Shown here in pieces: positions 41,817 through 51,439 of a stretch of 64,000 bases of DNA (positions within the stretch are counted from its first letter, which is position 1; every line of letters starts with the position of its first letter). The stretch covers positions 2,852,001 through 2,916,000 of the forward strand of contig NZ_JAVDQF010000001.1 of the NCBI RefSeq assembly GCF_031454135.1, in the 5' to 3' direction. The translations under genes were made by a program, and so were the position numbers. Below the pieces are notes generated by a model that was not told the DNA's origin, searched no databases, and saw nothing but the letters and a program-made list of their open reading frames with translations. The DNA is from Arthrobacter russicus. GTDB taxonomy: Bacteria; Actinomycetota; Actinomycetes; Actinomycetales; Micrococcaceae.

Positions 41817-43157
41817 ATGAAACTCGATCGGGTCGCGCAACAACAGCCAGCCGGGGAGCGGAAGCCGGCGCCGGTTGCCCGGGCAGGACGCCCGGCTGCC
41901 CCGCCGATGGCCAAGCTCGGCCCGGAATACGCACTTGCACTGCAGCCCAGCGTCGGGAACTCGGCGGTCGCCTCGTCGATGGTGCAGCGTGAGCCCGAGT
42001 CTCCCGCCATGAAGATCGCGCCCAAGGGCTCGCTCGCCACGCCTCCGGTCAAAGGGGAGTTCGACTGGGGCAAGGTCAAAGGGGAGTGGGAGATCAAGGC
42101 GGAAGGCTCAGTCGAGAAAACCGGCGCGGAGAACACCTTGGGCGTCGGGTTTGCTCCGGACAAGGACGTACGGGAACAAGGCGTGAAGTTCGAAGCGGAA
42201 CAGCTCAAGATCGAGATCGCGAAGAGCCTGGGCGGCGTCGAGTTCAAAGAAGGCACCTTCAAATTGGCGGCCGAGGCCTCGGCCAAGGAACTCAAACTGG
42301 GCGGCAGCGGCGAGGTCGAAGTCGGGGTGCCCTCGCTCAGCCTGGCCGGCGGCAAGGTCGGTGGGACCTTCGGCGTCGAGGTCGCAGCGATCAGTCTCGA
42401 GTGGAAGAAATTCGCCAAGAATCCGAAAGAGTTCGACGTCGCGATCGGCAAGTTGACCGGCGCGATGACCGGCACCTGGGAATACACCCGTGACGGTGAG
42501 CCCAGGAAGGCCCAGGTCAAAGTGGGCATCGAAGTCACTTTCAAACCGAATTGGACCGCGATCATCGCTGACCTGCTCGCGAAACGGGCCGCTTCCGCAG
42601 CCGCCCAGGCTGCAGCAGAGGCTGCCCTGGCCGCTTCCGAGGGTGCCGGTAGCGGGATCGCCGCGGTGGGCGGCGCGGCGGCCATCGCGCCGCTGGGCGG
42701 CATCGCGCTGGCCACCGGAGTCGCGTTGTTCCCGTTGAGCCGAATCGACGGCAACACCGATGCCGGGAAGCAGGGACTGCATCTGGGCAACCAAGGCAGC
42801 CGGGACGCGGACCGGTATGCCGACGAGTACTGCCGGGTCCTGGAAAACGGCGCCGCGGGGAGCAGCCAAGGTGGAATGAAGGCGCTGGCCGATCTGCAGA
42901 CCGCGTTGGCGCAAGCTGCAGCCGCCGTACCGACCAGCGCGGCCGACCCGGATTTCGCCGGGCGGGTGAAGCAGGCGCTCATCCGGGACCAGGGCGGCGT
43001 GGACCAGATCCGGCGCAATGTGGTTGGTCGGTACAAGAAGGACTTCTACCAAGCGGCCATGAAGCAGTGGGATGCGGACCATTCCGGGTTCTGGAACAAG
43101 GTCTTCGATTGGGACAAGCGGGAATTCTTCGAACGGCACCTGCGGATGTCTTTGTGA
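41817..43157 (+). CDS. Protein with eCIS-cargo-like N-terminal motif, paralogue B
   Basis: 446 residues. The N-terminus contains YALALQPSVGNSAVASSMVQ (residues 39-58), the counterpart of the motif in paralogue A. The beta-rich middle ends in FKPNWTAIIADLL, matching FKPNWPRIVQEVLL of A, then a hydrophobic Ala/Gly segment (about 278-308) ending in LFPLSRIDGN (A has YAFSRIDAD), then a helical region (RDADRYADEYCRVLENG). The order of parts is the same in both, so they arose by tandem duplication but have diverged strongly. I chose the ATG at 41817 by analogy with A; an in-frame start at 41724 is possible. They are separated by 114 bases. Confidence 0.65.
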   Translation: MKLDRVAQQQPAGERKPAPVARAGRPAAPPMAKLGPEYALALQPSVGNSAVASSMVQREPESPAMKIAPKGSLATPPVKGEFDWGKVKGEWEIKAEGSVEKTGAENTLGVGFAPDKDVREQGVKFEAEQLKIEIAKSLGGVEFKEGTFKLAAEASAKELKLGGSGEVEVGVPSLSLAGGKVGGTFGVEVAAISLEWKKFAKNPKEFDVAIGKLTGAMTGTWEYTRDGEPRKAQVKVGIEVTFKPNWTAIIADLLAKRAASAAAQAAAEAALAASEGAGSGIAAVGGAAAIAPLGGIALATGVALFPLSRIDGNTDAGKQGLHLGNQGSRDADRYADEYCRVLENGAAGSSQGGMKALADLQTALAQAAAAVPTSAADPDFAGRVKQALIRDQGGVDQIRRNVVGRYKKDFYQAAMKQWDADHSGFWNKVFDWDKREFFERHLRMSL

Positions 43158-43171
43158 CCGGTCGGCCGGCT

Positions 43172-43189
43172 GGCGGGCCAAGCCCCGCC
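43172..43189 (+). terminator. Hairpin after the paralogue pair
   Basis: GGCGGG (43172-43177) and CCCGCC (43184-43189) with a six-base loop, 14 bases beyond the stop of paralogue B. GC-rich, no strong U-run, so only a modest case. Confidence 0.4.
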
Positions 43190-43322
43190 CTGGCATTTCT
43201 GGGCAAGTTCACGGCTGCTGCATAGCGGGAGGCCAGCTGAACCGCGTTTTGAGCGGGTAGCCTCGATTTGGTCTGCTCAGGCAACGATGCCGGCGGAAGA
43301 TCACGATTTTTGGGGGAACCAC

Positions 43323-44738
43323 GTGTCGGCTGGCAGCATCCAATTGCTTCTCATTGCGCTCGGCGGAGTCGTCGTCCTCGTGCTGCTGATCGTCAGCAAG
43401 CTCAAATTGCATCCTTTGCTCGCCCTGATGGGGGTCTCGATCCTGGTCGGCATGGCGGCGGGGATGGATCTGGGCAAAATCGCCGATGCGATCGAAAAGG
43501 GTGCCGGCGAAACGCTCGGCAATGTCGGGATCGTGATTGCGCTCGGCGCGATCCTCGGCAAGATCCTCTCCGATTCGGGGGCGACTGAACGGCTGGCGAA
43601 TGCGATTCTCGACCGGTCATCGGCGCGGGCGCTGCCGTGGGCGATGAGCGGTGCCGCCTTCGTCATCGGGATACCGATGTTCTTCGAAGTCGGTCTGGTG
43701 ATGCTGTTGCCTTTGATTTTCAGCGTGGCCAAGAAGCTGGAGGAACGCGGCGGACTCAAGGGCTCGCCGTACATCTGGGTCGGGGTGCCGGCGATAGCCG
43801 CCTTGGCCGCGATGCACGGCATGGTGCCGCCGCATCCGGGGCCGTTGACGGCGATTGCGACACTGCGCACCGACGTCGGCCCGACCTTGCTCTACGGGAT
43901 CGTCGCCGGAGTGCCGGCGATCATCTTGGCCGGCCCGGTGTACGCCCGGCTCATCGCGCCGAAGATGCGGGTCCGGCCGGATGCCGCGCTCCTGGCGCAA
44001 TACACCAGCGCTCCGGTCGGCCAGAGCGCCGGGGGGCTGCAGCGCAATCCGGAAAAGCCCGGCCCGGGCCTGGCGATTTCCCTGCTGGCGGTCCTGCTGC
44101 CCGCCCTGTTGATGCTTTTCCGGACCGCCGGCGAGGCCGCATTCCCGCTCGACTCGGCCGCCGGGAAGATCACGGTTTTCCTCGGCGAACCGGTGATCGC
44201 GATGTTCGTCGGGGTGGTTTTCGCAGTCGTGGTGCTGGCGTACGGGCGGGGTGCCGGAGGCGCCGAAGTGCGGCATTCGATGGCGGAGAGCCTCAAGGCG
44301 GTGGCTGGCATCTTGTTGATCATCGCCGGTGGCGGAGCCTTCAAACAGGTCCTGGTCGATGCCAAAGTCGGCGATGCGATCGTCGATCTCACGCAGAACC
44401 TGGCCTTGCCCGCACTGGTCCTGGGCTGGTTGATCGCGATGCTGCTTTCGGTCTCCACTGGCTCCTCGACGGTGGGCGTGGTGGGCGCTTCGGGGCTGCT
44501 CGCGCCGCTGGCGCTGGCCGATCCGAGTTTGAACCTGCCGTTGCTGGTGATTGCGATCGGTTCGGGCTCGTTGTTCTTCGCCTATGCGAATCACGCCTCG
44601 TTCTGGTTGGTCAAAGAATCGTTCGGGATGAGCATGGGGGAGGCGACGAAGGCCTTTTCGGTGACCCAGTCGATCGTGTCCTTGGTCGGACTGGGCATGG
44701 CCCTGTTGCTGAACCTGCTGCCGGCCTGGGGCGGCTGA
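43323..44738 (+). CDS. GntP-family gluconate:proton symporter
   Basis: 471 residues with about 12-14 membrane segments. Family signatures are seen in LKLHPLLALMGVSILVG, GVPAIAALAAMHGMVPPHPG (the conserved MxPPHP region) and LLSVSTGSSTVGVVGASGLL. GTG at 43323 follows GGGGGAA at good spacing; the in-frame ATG at 43287 has no ribosome site. Stand-alone, without a gluconate kinase or regulator nearby, so the exact sugar acid is uncertain. Confidence 0.92.
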   Translation: MSAGSIQLLLIALGGVVVLVLLIVSKLKLHPLLALMGVSILVGMAAGMDLGKIADAIEKGAGETLGNVGIVIALGAILGKILSDSGATERLANAILDRSSARALPWAMSGAAFVIGIPMFFEVGLVMLLPLIFSVAKKLEERGGLKGSPYIWVGVPAIAALAAMHGMVPPHPGPLTAIATLRTDVGPTLLYGIVAGVPAIILAGPVYARLIAPKMRVRPDAALLAQYTSAPVGQSAGGLQRNPEKPGPGLAISLLAVLLPALLMLFRTAGEAAFPLDSAAGKITVFLGEPVIAMFVGVVFAVVVLAYGRGAGGAEVRHSMAESLKAVAGILLIIAGGGAFKQVLVDAKVGDAIVDLTQNLALPALVLGWLIAMLLSVSTGSSTVGVVGASGLLAPLALADPSLNLPLLVIAIGSGSLFFAYANHASFWLVKESFGMSMGEATKAFSVTQSIVSLVGLGMALLLNLLPAWGG

Positions 44739-45042
44739 GTCCCGGCAGGCAGCGCCAACGTGCTAAACTAGACGCAATTGTTAGTGATGGCAGAGGATCC
44801 CGTTCCGCGTTGCACGCACCTTGTGCAACAAATGCCACCTTTTTGCATGCCTAGGGTATGTGGAATATTCCTCGTAGGTTACACGCTGTAACCGTTGGAG
44901 AAACTATTCCCTGAGGCTGCACTACGAGTACAAGTGCTTGACGCCTCGCACTTCCCCACAATTCTGCGGGGGTAGGGGTGTGGGGCGAAACAGCCGAGTC
45001 CGTGATGAACAGTCTCGACAGAACTACAACGGAGAACTATAA
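44739..45042 (+). promoter_or_regulatory. Leader region of the str operon
   Basis: 304 bases without a gene. A promoter candidate is TTGCAT (44843-44848), a 17-base spacer and TATTCC (44866-44871), giving a leader of about 165 bases; TTGACG at 44958 may be part of a second promoter without a clear -10. CGGAG lies before the rpsL GTG. No terminator-like leader structure was recognised. Confidence 0.4.
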
Positions 45043-45417
45043 GTGCCTACGATCAATCAGCTGGTCCGCAAGGGCCGCTCACCTAAGGTCGCCAAGACCA
45101 AGGCTCCCGCGCTGAAGAACAACCCGATGCGCCGCGGCGTCTGCACCCGCGTCTACACGACGACCCCGAAGAAGCCGAACTCGGCGCTGCGCAAGGTCGC
45201 CCGTGTGCGTCTTGCCGGCGGCATCGAAGTGACCGCCTACATCCCCGGCGTCGGACACAATCTGCAGGAACACTCCATCGTGCTGGTGCGCGGTGGCCGG
45301 GTTAAGGATCTGCCCGGCGTTCGCTACAAGATCGTCCGTGGCTCGCTCGACACCCAGGGCGTGAAGAACCGCAAGCAGGCTCGCAGCAAGTACGGCGCGA
45401 AGATGGAGAAGAAGTAA
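45043..45417 (+). CDS. rpsL: 30S ribosomal protein S12
   Basis: 124 residues, GTG start. The decoding-centre loop [13 protein letters not shown] is intact with Lys43, and Lys88 lies in GGRVKDLPG; both are the streptomycin-sensitive residues. First gene of the str block; rpsG begins one base after the stop. Confidence 0.98.
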   Translation: MPTINQLVRKGRSPKVAKTKAPALKNNPMRRGVCTRVYTTTPKKPNSALRKVARVRLAGGIEVTAYIPGVGHNLQEHSIVLVRGGRVKDLPGVRYKIVRGSLDTQGVKNRKQARSKYGAKMEKK

Positions 45418-45418
45418 T

Positions 45419-45889
45419 ATGCCTCGCAAGGGTCCGGCCCCCAAGCGGCCGCTCGTCGTCGATCCGGTTTACGGATCCCCGCTGGTCACCCAGCTGATCA
45501 ACAAAATCCTGGTGGACGGCAAGAAGTCCACTGCTGAGCGCATCGTTTACGGTGCCCTCGAAGGTGCCCGTGAGAAGAGCGGCGGCGATCCCGTTGCTGC
45601 TCTGAAGAAGGCCATGGACAACATCAAGCCCAGCCTCGAGGTCAAGTCCCGCCGCGTCGGCGGCGCCACCTACCAGGTTCCGGTTGAGGTCAAGCCCGGC
45701 CGCGCAACTGCTCTGGCATTGCGTTGGTTGGTGGGTTACTCCAAGGCCCGCCGGGAGAAGACCATGACCGAGCGTCTGCGCAACGAGATCCTGGATGCGT
45801 CCAATGGTCTCGGTGCCGCGGTCAAACGCCGCGAAGACACGCACAAGATGGCTGAAGCCAACCGCGCGTTCGCTCACTACCGCTGGTAG
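45419..45889 (+). CDS. rpsG: 30S ribosomal protein S7
   Basis: 156 residues, standard length. The N-terminus [12 protein letters not shown] and the C-terminus [18 protein letters not shown] are characteristic of actinobacterial S7, which nucleates the 3' domain of 16S rRNA. The start lies one base after the rpsL stop, so translation is coupled. A 233-base gap follows before fusA. Confidence 0.98.
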   Translation: MPRKGPAPKRPLVVDPVYGSPLVTQLINKILVDGKKSTAERIVYGALEGAREKSGGDPVAALKKAMDNIKPSLEVKSRRVGGATYQVPVEVKPGRATALALRWLVGYSKARREKTMTERLRNEILDASNGLGAAVKRREDTHKMAEANRAFAHYRW

Positions 45890-46122
45890 TCCCTACTCGC
45901 CCCCTCAAATTGCTTCGCAATTTCAGGGAACCCGGCGAGCAGGGGCCCACCTTCCCCGCAGCCCGCAAAACGCTTTGCGTTCGAGGGAATCCTGCGGGCG
46001 GTCAGCAACTGTCAGGCAAAGGAGGACGGCGGCAATCCCACTCCGGTGGGACGTCGCCGTCGCCCGTACCAATGGCCCTCCAGGGCCGATGCAAGTTCAA
46101 CACCTTGAATTAGGGAGACACC

Positions 46123-48237
46123 GTGGCACAGGACGTGCTTACCGACCTCAACAAGGTCCGGAATATCGGCATCATGGCGCACATCGATGCCGGTAAGACC
46201 ACTACTACCGAGCGCATCCTGTTCTACACGGGTGTGAACCACAAGATCGGCGAAACCCACGACGGTGCTTCGACGACCGACTGGATGGAGCAGGAGAAGG
46301 AACGCGGCATCACCATCACCTCCGCCGCGGTGACTTCGTTCTGGAACGGTAACCAGATCAACATCATCGACACCCCGGGGCACGTGGACTTCACCGTCGA
46401 GGTGGAGCGTTCGCTCCGCGTGCTCGACGGCGCCGTCGCCGTGTTCGACGGCAAAGAGGGGGTGGAGCCGCAGTCCGAGACGGTCTGGCGCCAAGCCGAC
46501 AAGTACAACGTGCCGCGGATCTGCTTCGTCAACAAGATGGACAAGCTGGGTGCTGATTTCTACTTCACGGTAGACACCATCATCAACCGCCTCGGTGCCA
46601 AGCCGCTGGTCATCCAGCTGCCGATCGGTGCTGAGAACGACTTCGTCGGCGTTGTCGACCTGCTCGAAATGCGCGCGTTGGTCTGGCCCGGCGATGCCAA
46701 GGGCGATGTGACCATGGGTGCCAAGTACGAAGTCCAGGAGATCCCGGCCGATCTGGTCGAGAAAGCCAAGGAATACCGTGCCGCACTCGTGGAGACGGTT
46801 GCCGAAGCTTCCGAAGAGCTCATGGAGAAGTACCTCGAGGGTGAAGAACTGACCCTGGCGGAACTCAAGGCCGGCATCCGCAAGATGACCATCGCCTCCG
46901 AGATCTACCCGGTGCTCTGCGGCTCCGCATTCAAGAACCGCGGGGTGCAGCCGATGCTGGACGCCGTCGTCGACTTCTTGCCGTCGCCGCTGGACGTGCC
47001 GCCGATGATCGGCCACGATCCGCGTAACGAAGAGACCGAAATGACTCGCAAGCCGAGCGTCGAGGAGCCGTTCTCGGCCCTGGCGTTCAAGGTCGCCACG
47101 CACCCGTTCTTCGGCCAATTGGTGTTCATCCGGGTTTACTCCGGACAGATCGCCTCCGGCACCCAGGTGGTCAACTCGACCAAGGGCAAGAAGGAGCGCA
47201 TCGGCAAGCTGTTCCAGATGCACGCCAACAAGGAGAACCCGGTCGAGGAAGCCCTCGCCGGTCACATCTACGCGGCGATCGGCCTGAAGGACACCACCAC
47301 CGGTGACACCCTGGCCGACATCGGAGAGCCGATCGTGCTCGAATCGATGAGCTTCCCGGAGCCCGTCATCTCGGTGGCGATCGAGCCGAAGACCAAGGGG
47401 GACCAGGAGAAGCTCTCCACGGCCATCCAGAAGCTCTCGGCCGAGGACCCGACCTTCCAGGTCAACCTCGACGAAGACACCGGCCAGACCATCATCGCCG
47501 GCATGGGCGAGCTCCACCTGGACATCCTGGTGGACCGCATGCGCCGCGAATTCCGGGTCGAAGCCAACGTCGGCAAGCCGCAGGTCGCTTACCGTGAAAC
47601 CATCCGCCGCAAGGTGGAGAAGCACGATTACACGCACAAGAAGCAGACCGGTGGATCCGGCCAGTTCGCAAAGATCCAGATTGCGATCGAGCCCTTCACC
47701 TCGGAAGACGGCGTCTTGTACGAGTTCGAAAACAAGGTCACCGGTGGTCGTGTTCCGCGCGAATACATCCCCAGCGTTGATCAGGGCATCCAAAGCGCGC
47801 TCACCGATGGTGTGCTCGCCGGTTACCCGGTTGTCGGCATCAAGGCGACGCTGCTCGACGGCGCTTACCATGACGTTGACTCCTCCGAAATGGCCTTCAA
47901 GATCGCCGGTCGCATGGCGTTCAAGGAAGCTGCTCGGAAGGCTGATCCGGTTCTGCTCGAACCGCTGATGGAAGTTGAAGTCCGCACGCCCGAGGAATAC
48001 ATGGGCGATGTCATCGGCGACTTGAACTCCCGTCGTGGCCAGATGCAGTCCATGGAAGATGCAAGTGGCGTCAAGGTCATTCGGGCCTTGGTCCCGCTGT
48101 CCGGAATGTTCGGTTACATCGGTGATCTGCGGTCCAAGACCCAGGGTCGTGCCGTGTACTCGATGCAGTTCGACAGCTACGCCGAGGTCCCGAAGGCTGT
48201 TGCCGACGAGATCATCCAGAAAGCCCGTGGCGAGTAG
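46123..48237 (+). CDS. fusA: Elongation factor G
   Basis: 704 residues, translocase GTPase. G1 is [13 protein letters not shown]2 region [10 protein letters not shown]3 DTPGHVDF, G4 NKMDKLGAD. Domain IV contains [14 protein letters not shown], and the C-terminal domain ends normally. GTG start with AGGGAG upstream. It is the third gene of the str block. Confidence 0.98.
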   Translation: MAQDVLTDLNKVRNIGIMAHIDAGKTTTTERILFYTGVNHKIGETHDGASTTDWMEQEKERGITITSAAVTSFWNGNQINIIDTPGHVDFTVEVERSLRVLDGAVAVFDGKEGVEPQSETVWRQADKYNVPRICFVNKMDKLGADFYFTVDTIINRLGAKPLVIQLPIGAENDFVGVVDLLEMRALVWPGDAKGDVTMGAKYEVQEIPADLVEKAKEYRAALVETVAEASEELMEKYLEGEELTLAELKAGIRKMTIASEIYPVLCGSAFKNRGVQPMLDAVVDFLPSPLDVPPMIGHDPRNEETEMTRKPSVEEPFSALAFKVATHPFFGQLVFIRVYSGQIASGTQVVNSTKGKKERIGKLFQMHANKENPVEEALAGHIYAAIGLKDTTTGDTLADIGEPIVLESMSFPEPVISVAIEPKTKGDQEKLSTAIQKLSAEDPTFQVNLDEDTGQTIIAGMGELHLDILVDRMRREFRVEANVGKPQVAYRETIRRKVEKHDYTHKKQTGGSGQFAKIQIAIEPFTSEDGVLYEFENKVTGGRVPREYIPSVDQGIQSALTDGVLAGYPVVGIKATLLDGAYHDVDSSEMAFKIAGRMAFKEAARKADPVLLEPLMEVEVRTPEEYMGDVIGDLNSRRGQMQSMEDASGVKVIRALVPLSGMFGYIGDLRSKTQGRAVYSMQFDSYAEVPKAVADEIIQKARGE

Positions 48238-48360
48238 GCTGTACAGCCCGCTCCACCGCAATTTCAGAAATCAATTGACCACCAGTAGACTTGCTAAGAT
48301 TTCAGTGACGAAAAGCGTCCTGAAGAGAAAGTCTTCTGATATACGTTCTAGGAGGAACTT

Positions 48361-49551
48361 GTGGCAAAGGCAAAGTTCGAGCGGACTAAGCCGCACGTTA
48401 ACATCGGAACCATTGGTCACGTTGACCATGGAAAGACCACGTTGACGGCTGCCATTTCCAAGGTGCTTTACGACAAGTACCCGGATCTCAACGAGCAGCG
48501 TGACTTCGCTTCCATCGACTCGGCTCCCGAGGAGAAGCAGCGCGGCATCACGATCAACATCTCGCACGTTGAGTACCAGACCGATAAGCGTCACTATGCA
48601 CACGTTGACGCCCCCGGCCACGCCGACTACATCAAGAACATGATCACCGGTGCTGCTCAGATGGACGGCGCAATCCTCGTGGTTGCCGCTACTGACGGCC
48701 CGATGGCTCAGACCCGTGAGCACGTTCTGCTCGCCCGCCAGGTTGGTGTTCCCTACCTGCTGGTCGCGTTGAACAAGTCGGACATGGTTGAAGACGAAGA
48801 GCTTCTCGACCTGGTCGAAATGGAAGTACGTGAGCTGCTCAGCTCGCAGGAGTTCGACGGCGACAACGCCCCGGTCGTTCGCGTTTCGGGCCTGAAGGCT
48901 CTGGAAGGCGACCCGCAGTGGGTCAAGTCCGTCGAGGACCTGATGGAAGCTGTCGACAACAGCGTGCCGGACCCGATCCGCGACAAGGACAAGCCGTTCT
49001 TGATGCCGATCGAAGACGTTTTCACGATCACCGGTCGTGGCACCGTCGTCACCGGTCGCGCCGAGCGTGGCACCCTTGCTATCAACTCCGAGGTCGAGAT
49101 CGTCGGCATCCGCCCGATCCAGAAGACCACGGTCACCGGTATCGAGATGTTCCACAAGCAGCTCGACGAAGCATGGGCAGGCGAGAACTGTGGTCTGCTG
49201 CTGCGCGGTATCAAGCGTGAAGACGTTGAGCGTGGCCAGGTTGTCGTGAAGCCGGGTTCCATCACCCCGCACACCGACTTCGAGGCCAACGTCTACATCC
49301 TGTCCAAGGATGAAGGCGGACGCCACAACCCGTTCTACTCGAACTACCGCCCGCAGTTCTACTTCCGCACCACGGACGTGACCGGCGTCATCACCCTCCC
49401 CGAGGGCACTGAAATGGTCATGCCTGGCGACAACACTGAGATGACCGTTGAGCTCATCCAGCCCATCGCCATGGAAGAGGGCCTCGGCTTCGCAATCCGC
49501 GAAGGCGGCCGCACCGTTGGTTCGGGACGCGTTACCAAGATCATCAAGTAA
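48361..49551 (+). CDS. tuf: Elongation factor Tu
   Basis: 396 residues. [30 protein letters not shown] and NKSDM cover the GTPase motifs; domains 2 and 3 are complete through [11 protein letters not shown] start with AGGAGG eight bases upstream. A 123-base gap with a possible promoter (TTGACC and TGCTAAGAT with short spacing near 48276-48300) separates it from fusA, and a canonical terminator follows. Confidence 0.98.
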   Translation: MAKAKFERTKPHVNIGTIGHVDHGKTTLTAAISKVLYDKYPDLNEQRDFASIDSAPEEKQRGITINISHVEYQTDKRHYAHVDAPGHADYIKNMITGAAQMDGAILVVAATDGPMAQTREHVLLARQVGVPYLLVALNKSDMVEDEELLDLVEMEVRELLSSQEFDGDNAPVVRVSGLKALEGDPQWVKSVEDLMEAVDNSVPDPIRDKDKPFLMPIEDVFTITGRGTVVTGRAERGTLAINSEVEIVGIRPIQKTTVTGIEMFHKQLDEAWAGENCGLLLRGIKREDVERGQVVVKPGSITPHTDFEANVYILSKDEGGRHNPFYSNYRPQFYFRTTDVTGVITLPEGTEMVMPGDNTEMTVELIQPIAMEEGLGFAIREGGRTVGSGRVTKIIK

Positions 49552-49575
49552 TTGCTGATCTAACGTTCTAAGAGG

Positions 49576-49609
49576 AAGCCCCGGTTCGCCAAGCGAGCCG
49601 GGGCTTTTT
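49576..49609 (+). terminator. Rho-independent terminator of tuf
   Basis: Stem AAGCCCCGGTTCGC with GCGAGCCGGGGCTT, three-base loop, followed by a run of T. Starts 24 bases after the tuf stop. Confidence 0.92.
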
Positions 49610-49710
49610 CATGCTCGAATCTGAGCCGCGGATCGCTGTTGGGGGCTTTCGTCGAGCGAAATCTGCGACTGATAGGCTGGATTCAAGGCAGTCAGCGAAG
49701 GAGATCGTGG

Positions 49711-49836
49711 ATGGGCTTCTTGATTTTTCTGATTATCGTCGTGGTGATCGTTGCCGGGTACTTCGTGGTCCGGAAGACCTTCGGCAAGGAGATCGAACGG
49801 TACAAGCGGATCCGCCGGTCCAAGGGCCAGGACTGA
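49711..49836 (+). CDS. Small single-pass membrane protein
   Basis: 41 residues: GFLIFLIIVVVIVAGYFVV followed by a basic tail KEIERYKRIRRSKG. AAGGAG stands seven bases before the ATG at 49711, which is why this start is preferred to an upstream in-frame one. Stand-alone after the tuf terminator. Function unknown. Confidence 0.65.
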   Translation: MGFLIFLIIVVVIVAGYFVVRKTFGKEIERYKRIRRSKGQD

Positions 49837-49865
49837 AGCTGCCGGCCCGCGCCGGTGTGCAAGTC

Positions 49866-50159
49866 CTATTCCGCTAGTTCGTCGATTCGGGCCAGATTTG
49901 CTGCCGCCAATTCGCGGACGAAGGTTTCGACGTCGGGCCTGATTTCCGTCTCGGTGCTTTGGTAGCGTTCGGCCATCCGGTGGCAGAGAACTCCGAATCT
50001 CAGCGGTTCAACGATTTCCTGCCAAATGACCGAGGCAGTGCCTTCGAGGCGCAATGGCGTCCCGGCCTCCGAGTCCAGATCCAAAACCAGCACCGCGTCG
50101 TCATCGATTTCAGCCGTCAGGGTTTCCGGGCAGCGGCTCACGATGGCAGAGGACTTCAC
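49866..50159 (-). CDS. PqqD-like (RRE-fold) protein
   Basis: 97 residues. The central and C-terminal sequence GTASVIWQEIVEP, LCHRMAERY and VETFVRELAAANLARI fits the PqqD winged-helix fold, used as a peptide-recognition element in RiPP synthesis and also found alone in polysaccharide gene clusters. The likely start is the GTG at 50159, with TAGAGT seven bases upstream suggesting a leaderless mRNA; a GTG six codons further in is possible. It is divergent from the first glycosyltransferase of the exopolysaccharide cluster. No RiPP precursor or radical-SAM gene is seen. Confidence 0.72.
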   Translation of the reverse strand: MKSSAIVSRCPETLTAEIDDDAVLVLDLDSEAGTPLRLEGTASVIWQEIVEPLRFGVLCHRMAERYQSTETEIRPDVETFVRELAAANLARIDELAE

Positions 50160-50230
50160 AATTACTACTCTATCCGGAATTTCGGGTAGAATTGGGCGTT
50201 AGACCTATATCTGGATACAGCGAGGCCTCA

Positions 50231-51439
50231 ATGGGATTTATTGTGGGTCACAACCGTGACCGAGACTCATACCAAGTACCTCTGGCGTTTGCCGAGCTTG
50301 GTGATTTATCTCTCTTTGTCACAGATTACTATCATAAAAGCGGTCTTGCAAGTACCCCTCTATTGGCCCATCGTCAGAACAGCGGTATCGACCCCGGGAA
50401 AGTGCGTCAATCGACCGGTGCGCTGTTGCGTCAACTGCCTTACGAATTCAAGCGTCGGGTGGGTCACGCCCACTTCCCGTCGATGCCGGTGGAGAGCCTT
50501 TTGGGGCGGACCATCGCCAAGTACGCGCGACGGATGCCCGATGCGGACTTGTTCCTGTACTCGGGTTCGGCGCTGCAGGCTTTTTGCGGACCGAGCCGTG
50601 GGCGCCGATTCCTGTTCCAGTACCACCCGTCGCCGAAGTTCATCGAGGCAACGCTGTCGGAGATCGACGATTTGGCCGAGCTCCGGGCGTGGGAAGACGA
50701 GGCCGAGGTGAGCAACACCGCGATGGAAGCGCACCATCGGGCGGAAGTGGCTCTGGCCGACTACTTCGTCGTCGCTTCGTCATTCACCAAAAATGGGCTG
50801 CTGGAACTGGGTGTTGACGAGCGCAGGGTGGCGGTGGTCCCCTATGGCTGCCCGCCGGTCAACACTGCCCCGGTGCCGCCGCCGGTCCGGAACGAATTCC
50901 TCTTCGTCGGGCAGGGCGTCAAACGCAAAGGGCTGCATTTGCTGATTGAGGCTTGGCGTCGGGCCGAACTCGACGGCATGCGGCTCCGCGTGGTGGCCTC
51001 CAGAATGGACCCGGAGATCGCGGACTTCGCCAAAGACCTGTCCTCGGTGGAGATCACCCCGCGGGTCAGCAGGCAAGAACTCGGCGAGCTGATGGCCAGC
51101 GCGGACACCTTCGTGATGCCCAGTCTGGTCGAAGGGTTCGGGCTGGTCTTCGGCGAGGCGCTGGCTCAAGGTTGCCGTTTGATCGGATCGAGCAACACCG
51201 GGGTAGTCGATTACCGCTTGGACAGCCGGATCGGAACCGTGGTTCCGGCCGGAAGCCTGGACGCGTTGACCCGGGCCCTGCAGGAAGCTGCGGCGAGCAT
51301 GGACCCGAAGCGGCCCTACTGGCACGATGCCATCGCTGCCGCCCGGGAACGGAGCTGGGACTCGTTCCGTGCCGGAATCGTGCAGTCAGTATCCGATCTG
51401 GCCCGGCCCGGATCGGCAGTCGAAGGAAGAGATGAATAG
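50231..51439 (+). CDS. Glycosyltransferase family 4 protein, EPS cluster
   Basis: 402 residues, GT-B fold. The acceptor half has degenerate N-terminal strands (MGFIVGHNRDRDSYQVPLA), and the donor half contains FLFVGQGVKRKGLHLLIEAW and the GT4 E-x7-E region in MPSLVEGFGLVFGEALAQG. GAGG precedes the ATG at 50231. First gene of a long operon in which most genes overlap; the next gene starts eight bases before its stop. Sugar and acceptor unknown. Confidence 0.88.
   Translation: MGFIVGHNRDRDSYQVPLAFAELGDLSLFVTDYYHKSGLASTPLLAHRQNSGIDPGKVRQSTGALLRQLPYEFKRRVGHAHFPSMPVESLLGRTIAKYARRMPDADLFLYSGSALQAFCGPSRGRRFLFQYHPSPKFIEATLSEIDDLAELRAWEDEAEVSNTAMEAHHRAEVALADYFVVASSFTKNGLLELGVDERRVAVVPYGCPPVNTAPVPPPVRNEFLFVGQGVKRKGLHLLIEAWRRAELDGMRLRVVASRMDPEIADFAKDLSSVEITPRVSRQELGELMASADTFVMPSLVEGFGLVFGEALAQGCRLIGSSNTGVVDYRLDSRIGTVVPAGSLDALTRALQEAAASMDPKRPYWHDAIAAARERSWDSFRAGIVQSVSDLARPGSAVEGRDE

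Noticed and set aside
45043-45417. Streptomycin-resistance allele of rpsL; also rifampicin-resistance allele of rpoB
   Set aside because: Lys43 and Lys88 of S12 and the Asp, His and Ser positions of the RpoB cluster are all wild type.
49866-50159. RiPP biosynthesis locus built around the PqqD-like protein
   Set aside because: No radical-SAM, cyclase, protease or precursor-like gene is near; the neighbours are all polysaccharide genes.
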